10,146 nt of DNA, from assembly GCA_002352135.1 (NCBI GenBank), contig DEHW01000178.1, forward strand, positions 6,521-16,666. Reading direction: 5' to 3'. Below, in pieces: positions 5,801 to 10,146 of the stretch. Within the stretch, counting starts at the first letter, position 1, and every line of letters starts with the position of its first letter. The translations under genes and the position numbers were made by a program. This stretch comes from Lysobacterales bacterium UBA2790. GTDB lineage: Bacteria > Pseudomonadota > Gammaproteobacteria > Xanthomonadales > Xanthomonadaceae. The notes beneath the pieces are model-generated. The model saw nothing but the letters and a program-made list of their open reading frames with translations. It searched no databases and was not told the origin of the DNA.

Positions 5801-5817
5801 CCTTATTAGCGGCCTGA
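5797..5817 (+). CDS. Second six-codon mini-ORF with tandem UUA codons
   Basis: The ORF ATG ACC TTA TTA GCG GCC TGA encodes MTLLAA. Its ATG overlaps the TGA of the first mini-ORF (ATGA), so ribosomes terminating there could reinitiate. It has no Shine-Dalgarno of its own except the one 24 nt upstream. The two UUA codons in tandem bring the total to three within 38 bases. Together the two ORFs would form a small rare-codon trap for tRNA-Leu(UAA). Translation of this second ORF is less certain than of the first. Confidence 0.5.
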   Translation: MTLLAA

Positions 5818-5832
5818 GCCGGTGAAACGACA

Positions 5833-5859
5833 CCCCACGGCGGGCTAGCTGCCGTGGGG
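5833..5859 (+). terminator. Strong hairpin between the mini-ORFs and csy1
   Basis: CCCCACGGC (5833-5841) and GCCGTGGGG (5851-5859) form a perfect 9-bp stem with a 9-nt loop, 47 nt before the csy1 ATG. The sequence after it (ATTCTACAG) lacks a U-run. It may be the 3' end of the toxin-like RNA, a leaky attenuator that lets some transcription into csy1, or an mRNA-stabilising structure. No separate csy1 promoter is obvious between it and 5905. Confidence 0.45.
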
Positions 5860-5905
5860 ATTCTACAGTCGAGCCTCATTCAAGGCACGCGAAAGGAATC
5901 TCATA

Positions 5906-7267
5906 ATGACAGGAGCAACACCCCCCCAGCCCCGCGTTGAACGCTTCCGCTCGGCCATCGCTGCCTTCATCGAAGCCCGTCGCGAGGCCAAGTTGAAAGG
6001 CAAGGACGCCGATCCCGAGGCGGCAGCCAAGTTCGAGTACAGCGCGTGGCTCGCCGATGCCGCCCGCCGGGTTGGGCAAATCCAGGCAGTCACCCATGTT
6101 CTCAAGGCCACACATCCCGATGCGCGCGGCAGCAGCTTGCATGTGATCCCGGGCGATTTGCCCAAACACGCGGAGATTGGCAGCCATCTGCTCGGTGGCG
6201 ATTTTGCCGAGGATGTCGTTGGCAACGCTGCCGCACTCGATGTCTTCAAGTTCTTGAAGACTGAGGTCGATGGAAAGCGTCTGCTGGACTGGATGCAGAC
6301 CGCCGACATTGATCTGCAGTCCGCCTTGTCCAAGGATGAATCCGTCGCCAAGGAATGGATGTCGGCCTTTGCCTCATTGGTTCGCCCGCCAACCGCGCCC
6401 AGCAGCCACCCGATGGCCAAGCAGCTCTACTGGCTGACAGGCAACGATCCGCTCGAACAGGATCAATACCATCTGCTGCAACCGCTGTTTTCCAGCAGCC
6501 TGGCACAGGCGGTACACGCCGATATCCAGGAGACGCGTTTCGGCGAGACCAACAAACAAGCGCGACAGGCGTTTCGAGACAAGCAGCCCTTCGATGCGCC
6601 CTATCGTGACTATCGCAATCTGGTGGCACGCAAGCTCGGTGGCACCAAGCCGCAGAACATCAGCCAGCTCAATAGCGAACGCGGTGGCATCAATTACCTG
6701 CTGCCGTCGCTGCCACCGCCAGCGTGGCAGCCCACCGGTACGCAACTGCGCAGGCAGGAATCGGCATTCGAGGCGCTGATCTGGTTTGGCGGCATGCGCG
6801 AGCTGGTGCGCACATTGAGCGACTTCCTGCTGAGTGAGCCCGAGCCGGGCATGACCACCCGCCAACACCGCGAAACCATCGAGCAAGCGATCGGACAGGA
6901 AATGGCGATGTTCGGTGCCGCTGTACGTGGCCGTCACGAAGCGGGCTGGACGCGCGATCACGAATGCCGCCTGCCACGCTGCGAACAGCTCTGGCTCGAT
7001 CCGGATCGCAGCGAATTGGCGATACGGAGCGACCCGACCCATCCCGCGTGGACGCAGGACGACCTCGACTTCAACGACGAGTACCACCGCGGTAACTGGG
7101 CCGACGCGGTGGCAGAGCGATTCGGCGACTGGCTCAACGCGCAACTGCACAAAGCCGGACTGGTCGCGGTCTCGCTGCCAGAACGCAAGCATTGGGCACG
7201 TCAGGCGGTCATTGATGTCGCCTGGCCTGTACCCATGCAGCGTCGTGTCACGGGAGGTGCGGCATGA
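5906..7267 (+). CDS. csy1: Csy1 (Cas8f), large subunit of the type I-F Csy complex
   Basis: This 453-residue protein caps the crRNA 5' handle with Csy2 and reads the CC PAM in target DNA. The family signature DVVGNAAALDVFKFLKTEVDG lies at about residues 103-123, and GGTKPQNISQLNSERGG lies at 245-261. K248 and N251 correspond, one residue offset, to the P. aeruginosa wedge K247 and N250, and N107 is the likely counterpart of N111. PAM recognition therefore appears to be conserved, which supports using CC when judging targets in this window. The ATG at 5906 has AAAGGA (5892-5897) at good spacing. The stop overlaps the csy2 start by ATGA. The gene opens the csy operon and lies downstream of the mini-CRISPR/mini-ORF region, with no clear promoter of its own. 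Confidence 0.96.
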   Translation: MTGATPPQPRVERFRSAIAAFIEARREAKLKGKDADPEAAAKFEYSAWLADAARRVGQIQAVTHVLKATHPDARGSSLHVIPGDLPKHAEIGSHLLGGDFAEDVVGNAAALDVFKFLKTEVDGKRLLDWMQTADIDLQSALSKDESVAKEWMSAFASLVRPPTAPSSHPMAKQLYWLTGNDPLEQDQYHLLQPLFSSSLAQAVHADIQETRFGETNKQARQAFRDKQPFDAPYRDYRNLVARKLGGTKPQNISQLNSERGGINYLLPSLPPPAWQPTGTQLRRQESAFEALIWFGGMRELVRTLSDFLLSEPEPGMTTRQHRETIEQAIGQEMAMFGAAVRGRHEAGWTRDHECRLPRCEQLWLDPDRSELAIRSDPTHPAWTQDDLDFNDEYHRGNWADAVAERFGDWLNAQLHKAGLVAVSLPERKHWARQAVIDVAWPVPMQRRVTGGAA

Positions 7268-8241
7268 GGCAGTGCCCACGCCCCACGCATCTACTGGTAC
7301 TGCCTCGTTTGCGCGTACAGAACGCCAACGCCATCTCCAGCCCGCTGACCCACGGTTTTCCGTCAATGACTGCATTCCTTGGCCTGATGTGGGCGCTGGA
7401 ACGCAAGGCCGTGAAAGCAGGCATCGACCACGTGGCTTTCAACGCGGTCGGTGTGGTCAGTCACGGCTGGCAAGAACAAACCACGCAGGATGGCTTCATC
7501 AAATCGTTTCGCCTGACCCGCAACCCTGTCGACAAGGATGGCAGCACCGCCGCCATCGTCGAGGAAGGTCGCATTCACCTCGACCTGAGCCTGGTGTTTG
7601 CGTTGACCGTCGAAGACTGGAATGCCGCGCAACAATCGACCGATGTAGCGATGTTGGTCGAACTGGTGTCTGGCATGCGCGTCGCAGGCGGCACGGTAAT
7701 GCCGCAGGAACGCGCGTGGCAGCCGCGCTACCAAGCCTGGGTGGTCGATCTGACAGGCGACAGCGAAGTCCAGCAAAAGGAGTTTCGCAAGACCTGCGTG
7801 CGCCTGTTGCCGGGCTCCGCACTGGTTGCCCGCGACGACCTGATCGACCAGCGATGGGACGCCATGCGCGACGACGACCCAAACGCCACACGCTTGGACG
7901 CCTGGTTGTCGCTGTCGCGCCTTGAATGGCACTACGACGACAGCGCCAACACGGGCAAGGGCGCGTGGCAAAGCCTGCGTCGCAAAGGCGGTGGCTGGAT
8001 CGTGCCGATTCCCGTCGGCTACGGCGCACTCTCCGACCTGCATCCCCCTGGTTCAGTGCGCCACGCACGCGACGCCGAAACACGCTTCCGTTTCGTCGAG
8101 AGTCTGTATGGCGTCGGCGAATGGGTCGGCACACATCGTCTACGCACCCCGCAACAACTGCTCTGGTACGCGCACAGCGACGAGGCCCAAGGCCTGTATC
8201 GCTGCAGGAACGACTACGCGTCCTCGGTTTCTCACGACTGA
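7264..8241 (+). CDS. csy2: Csy2 (Cas5f), crRNA 5'-handle-binding subunit
   Basis: This 325-residue RAMP-family protein forms the tail of the Csy complex with Csy1 and holds the 8-nt 5' handle of the crRNA. The N-terminal beta strand ([20 protein letters not shown], residues 10-29) and [18 protein letters not shown] (31-48) match the Cas5f pattern. A glycine-rich GMRVAGGTV (137-145) follows, and the C-terminal part has [19 protein letters not shown] (247-265) and [15 protein letters not shown]. Translation is coupled to csy1 (ATGA), and the start also has GGGAGG (7252-7257) six bases upstream. The length is typical. A 23-nt gap separates it from csy3. Confidence 0.95.
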   Translation: MRQCPRPTHLLVLPRLRVQNANAISSPLTHGFPSMTAFLGLMWALERKAVKAGIDHVAFNAVGVVSHGWQEQTTQDGFIKSFRLTRNPVDKDGSTAAIVEEGRIHLDLSLVFALTVEDWNAAQQSTDVAMLVELVSGMRVAGGTVMPQERAWQPRYQAWVVDLTGDSEVQQKEFRKTCVRLLPGSALVARDDLIDQRWDAMRDDDPNATRLDAWLSLSRLEWHYDDSANTGKGAWQSLRRKGGGWIVPIPVGYGALSDLHPPGSVRHARDAETRFRFVESLYGVGEWVGTHRLRTPQQLLWYAHSDEAQGLYRCRNDYASSVSHD

Positions 8242-8264
8242 CCCCAAATCAAAGGAATTCCCCC

Positions 8265-9293
8265 ATGAACACCCAAGCCATCAAGACCGCCTCTGTCCTT
8301 GCCTTTGAACGCAAGCTCGATCCTTCCGACGCCCTGCTGTATGCCGGCCTCTGGGACGCGCGCGGCAGCGCCAGCGAGTGGAAACCAGTGAAGCCGCGCG
8401 AAAAATCTGTGCGCGGCACCATCTCCAACCGGCTCAAGACCACTGGGCAAGACCCGGCGAAACTCGACGCAGCCATTCAAAACCCCAACCTGCAAACCGT
8501 CGATGTCGCCGCCCTGCCCACCGATGCCGACACCCTCAAAGTGCAGTTCACCCTGCGTGTACTCGGCGGCACCGGCCAGCCATCGGCCTGCAACGACGCC
8601 GCCTATCGCGCCAAGCTGGAGGCCACCGTAGCGGGCTACGTGCAGACGCAGGGCTTTGCCGAACTGGCACACCGCTACGCCTGCAACCTTGCCAACGGAC
8701 GCTTCCTGTGGCGCAACCGCATCGGCGCAGAACAGGTGGAAGTGCAGGTCGCCGCGCTACGCGAAGGCAAGCCCGGCGACGCCTGGACATTCAACGCGCT
8801 GGCACATTCGCTCCGCGACAACAACGTGCCCGCCGAAGCCAGCCAAGCCGTCAGCGAGCTCGCCGAACTCATCGCCCAGGGACTGCGCGGCACCACCCAT
8901 GTCCTGCTGCAGATCACCGCCTTCGTGCGCGTTGGCCCCGGGCAGGAAGTGTTCCCCTCGCAAGAGCTGATCCTCGAACCTGGTCGCGGCAAGAAGAGCA
9001 AAACCCTGTACGAGGTGAACGATGTGGCCGCCATTCACTCGCAGAAAATCGGCAACGCGCTGCGCACCATCGACACCTGGTACAGCGGTGCCCGCGAAAA
9101 CGGCCCGATTGCCGTCGAGCCCTATGGCTCGGTGACCACCCAAGGCAAAGCCTGGCGCCAGCCCAAGGAAAAGCTCGACTTCTACACCTTGCTGGACAAC
9201 TGGATCATCAAGGACAACGTGCCCGAACCCGCGCAGCAGCACTACGTCATCGCCACCCTGATCCGCGGCGGCGTGTTCGGCGAGGCAGGTTGA
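8265..9293 (+). CDS. csy3: Csy3 (Cas7f), crRNA backbone subunit
   Basis: This 342-residue protein is the six-copy backbone that wraps the crRNA spacer in the Csy complex. It is strikingly similar to P. aeruginosa Csy3: [18 protein letters not shown] (8-25), [15 protein letters not shown] (45-59), [20 protein letters not shown] (74-93), [17 protein letters not shown] (99-115), [31 protein letters not shown] and the C-terminal [18 protein letters not shown] chose the ATG at 8265 because it gives the family N-terminus and length and has AAAGGA (8251-8256) upstream. The same frame stays open back to 7926, but that part is a shadow of csy2. In a short-spacer guide such as the mini-CRISPR, fewer Csy3 copies would be expected. 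Confidence 0.97.
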   Translation: MNTQAIKTASVLAFERKLDPSDALLYAGLWDARGSASEWKPVKPREKSVRGTISNRLKTTGQDPAKLDAAIQNPNLQTVDVAALPTDADTLKVQFTLRVLGGTGQPSACNDAAYRAKLEATVAGYVQTQGFAELAHRYACNLANGRFLWRNRIGAEQVEVQVAALREGKPGDAWTFNALAHSLRDNNVPAEASQAVSELAELIAQGLRGTTHVLLQITAFVRVGPGQEVFPSQELILEPGRGKKSKTLYEVNDVAAIHSQKIGNALRTIDTWYSGARENGPIAVEPYGSVTTQGKAWRQPKEKLDFYTLLDNWIIKDNVPEPAQQHYVIATLIRGGVFGEAG

Positions 9294-9297
9294 GACC

Positions 9298-9864
9298 ATG
9301 ACCACGCATTACCTTGACCTCACCGTCCTGCCCGATGCAGAAACCGGCGTGGCGGCCCTGCTGGGCGCGCTGTACGACCGCCTGCATCGCGCCCTCGCCC
9401 AGCAACAACGCAGCGACATCGGCATCAGCTTTCCGCAGTACAGCGTGATCCCGCGCAACCTCGGCGACACCCTGCGACTGCACGGCAGCGAAACCGCCCT
9501 GCACAGCCTGATGAGCACCGACTGGCAAGGCGGCGTGCGCGACCACCTGCGTCACACGGGCATTGCCCGCGTACCCGACCACGCAAGCCATCGCGTGGTC
9601 GGACGCAGGCAGTTCCAGAGCAATGTCGAACGCCTGCGTCGACGACGCATGAAACGCAAAGGCGAAAGCGCCGAACAAGCCGCCCGCGCCATTCCCGACA
9701 GTGCCGCCGACAAACCTCATTTGCCCTACATCCACCTGCGCAGCCAAAGCACCGGGCAAACCTACTGCCTGTTCATCGAACTCGGCCCCCTGCAGTCGGC
9801 CCCCACCCAAGGCGCATTCAACACCTACGGCCTGAGCCGCCAAGCCAGCATTCCCTGGTTCTGA
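9298..9864 (+). CDS. cas6f: Cas6f (Csy4), crRNA-processing endoribonuclease
   Basis: This 188-residue protein cuts the repeat RNA just 3' of its stem, leaving an 8-nt handle, and stays bound to the stem-loop. Catalytic residues correspond to P. aeruginosa Csy4: H30 (YDRLHRALA; H29 there) and S149 (LRSQSTG; S148 there). The arginine-rich helix SNVERLRRRRMKRKG (108-122), which grips the stem major groove, and R103/Q105 for base readout are present, as is the C-terminal YGLSRQASIPWF. The window's repeats carry the matching CTGCC/GGCAG stem, both in the main array and in the degenerate mini-CRISPR. The ATG lies 4 nt after the csy3 stop. It is the last gene before the leader and array. Confidence 0.97.
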   Translation: MTTHYLDLTVLPDAETGVAALLGALYDRLHRALAQQQRSDIGISFPQYSVIPRNLGDTLRLHGSETALHSLMSTDWQGGVRDHLRHTGIARVPDHASHRVVGRRQFQSNVERLRRRRMKRKGESAEQAARAIPDSAADKPHLPYIHLRSQSTGQTYCLFIELGPLQSAPTQGAFNTYGLSRQASIPWF

Positions 9865-9897
9865 CCCTTTTTTCGAAAACCCAACACGCTCATTGAA

Positions 9898-9910
9898 AAT
9901 CAAACACTTG
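9898..9910 (+). promoter_or_regulatory. IHF binding site in the leader
   Basis: AATCAAACACTTG matches the IHF consensus WATCAANNNNTTR at every fixed position, 84 nt before the first repeat. IHF bends leader DNA to guide Cas1-Cas2/3 to the first repeat in type I-E and I-F systems. The position suggests a leader-distal IHF site; I found no second perfect site. Confidence 0.65.
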
Positions 9911-9911
9911 C

Positions 9912-9939
9912 GCTGCCACCCGGAAAAAAGGGTGGCAGC
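9912..9939 (+). terminator. Hairpin at the end of the csy operon, inside the leader
   Basis: GCTGCCACCC (9912-9921) and GGGTGGCAGC (9930-9939) form a perfect 10-bp stem with an A-rich 8-nt loop, followed by ACCTCTTTCC. It could terminate the cas operon, although the tail is only moderately T-rich. If it does terminate, the array needs a promoter between about 9940 and 9994 or one that reads through. Confidence 0.5.
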
Positions 9940-9994
9940 ACCTCTTTCCGTCACAGCCCGTGCTGTGCAAGGCTTTGAGGGCAACACCGCTCTA

Positions 9995-10146
9995 GTTCGC
10001 TGCCGCACAGGCAGCTCAGAAACACCGATGCCGACTGCATGCGCTTTGCCGCCGGTTCGCTGCCGCACAGGCAGCTCAGAAAAGAGAGCAGATAGCGGCG
10101 AAGCTCTCGGATGGGTTCGCTGCCGCACAGGCAGCTCAGAAAATTC
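9995..10146 (+). CRISPR. Type I-F CRISPR array, leader-proximal end (continues off window)
   Basis: There are three identical 28-bp repeats at 9995-10022, 10055-10082 and 10115-10142. The repeats begin GTTCGCTGCC and end CTCAGAAA, with a CTGCC-GCACA-GGCAG stem-loop. The two complete spacers (10023-10054 and 10083-10114) are 32 nt each, and a third begins at 10143. The 60-nt period, stem and 8-nt handle are the I-F standard. The repeats read in the same direction as the cas genes. Because these are the leader-proximal units, their spacers should be the most recently acquired. I recognise no match for either spacer within the window. Confidence 0.99.

Larger units (their letters stand above)
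9865..9994 (+). other. CRISPR leader region
   Basis: These 130 bp between the cas6f stop and the first repeat are richer in A/T than the genes around them at their left end. They contain a perfect IHF consensus, a 10-bp terminator-like hairpin and a 6-bp inverted repeat, CACAGC (9952-9957) and GCTGTG (9962-9967). The repeats to the right carry the handle at their 3' end on the + strand, so this is the true leader side, where new spacers are inserted. No clear -35/-10 pair for array transcription could be fixed. Confidence 0.75.

Noticed and set aside
5780..5817. A leucine-sensing attenuator peptide of the leu-operon type
   Set aside because: There are only three Leu codons in two separate ORFs, the downstream hairpin lacks a U-run, and no leucine genes follow. 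It remains a weaker alternative to the toxin model.
7926..8264. A 113-residue N-terminal extension of Csy3
   Set aside because: It lies entirely in another frame of csy2. The ATG at 8265 has a ribosome binding site and gives the standard 342-residue Csy3.
10083..10114. The partial inverted repeat GAGAGC/GCTCTC within the second spacer as a regulatory element
   Set aside because: It is inside a normal 32-nt array spacer and most likely reflects the source sequence.

Overview
This window carries a complete type I-F (I-F1, Ypest-type) CRISPR-Cas locus on the + strand: cas1, a cas2-cas3 fusion, csy1/cas8f, csy2/cas5f, csy3/cas7f, csy4/cas6f, then a leader and the leader-proximal end of a CRISPR array with three identical 28-bp repeats. 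The high GC, the close similarity of Csy3 and Cas6f to the Pseudomonas aeruginosa proteins, and a 3' end resembling biosynthetic arginine decarboxylase (speA) at the left edge suggest a high-GC gammaproteobacterium. I cannot name the genus from sequence alone.

Layout: 1-186 is the tail of a speA-like gene. 224-796 (minus strand) is a probable DisA_N/diadenylate-cyclase-like protein with a degenerate second motif. 937-5381 holds cas1 and cas3, overlapping by ATGA. 5382-5905 is a 524-bp gap without a conventional gene. 5906-9864 is the csy1-csy2-csy3-cas6f operon, with overlaps or gaps of 23 nt or less. 9865-9994 is the leader, with a perfect IHF consensus and a terminator-like hairpin. 9995-10146 is the array.

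The most interesting part is the 5382-5905 gap, which contains what looks like a CRISPR-guided RNA toxin-antitoxin or autorepressor module of the CreTA/CreR kind. On the minus strand a mini-CRISPR has two degenerate copies of the array repeat. The first keeps the 8-nt 5' handle and the second keeps the Cas6f stem-loop, and they enclose a spacer of only about 13 nt. The first 11 nt of this spacer match a site (5639-5649) flanked by a correct I-F 5'-CC PAM and abutting a perfect TTGACA -35 box of a rightward promoter. That promoter would transcribe an RNA beginning with a 10-bp hairpin and carrying a strong Shine-Dalgarno in front of two ATGA-overlapping six-codon mini-ORFs. The mini-ORFs contain three UUA leucine codons, a codon I found nowhere in frame in the roughly 2,790 codons of the six cas genes. 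The minus-strand RNA has its own candidate promoter and a hairpin with a short U-rich tail.

How the parts could work together (inference): Cas6f would process the mini-CRISPR RNA, the Csy complex would use it to occupy the rightward promoter, and the truncated guide would favour repression over Cas3 cleavage. If the effector is lost, the tRNA-Leu(UAA)-trapping mini-ORF RNA would be derepressed and toxic, making the cell dependent on its CRISPR system. Alternatively or additionally, the same promoter may feed csy1-cas6f, in which case the small RNA would autoregulate effector levels.
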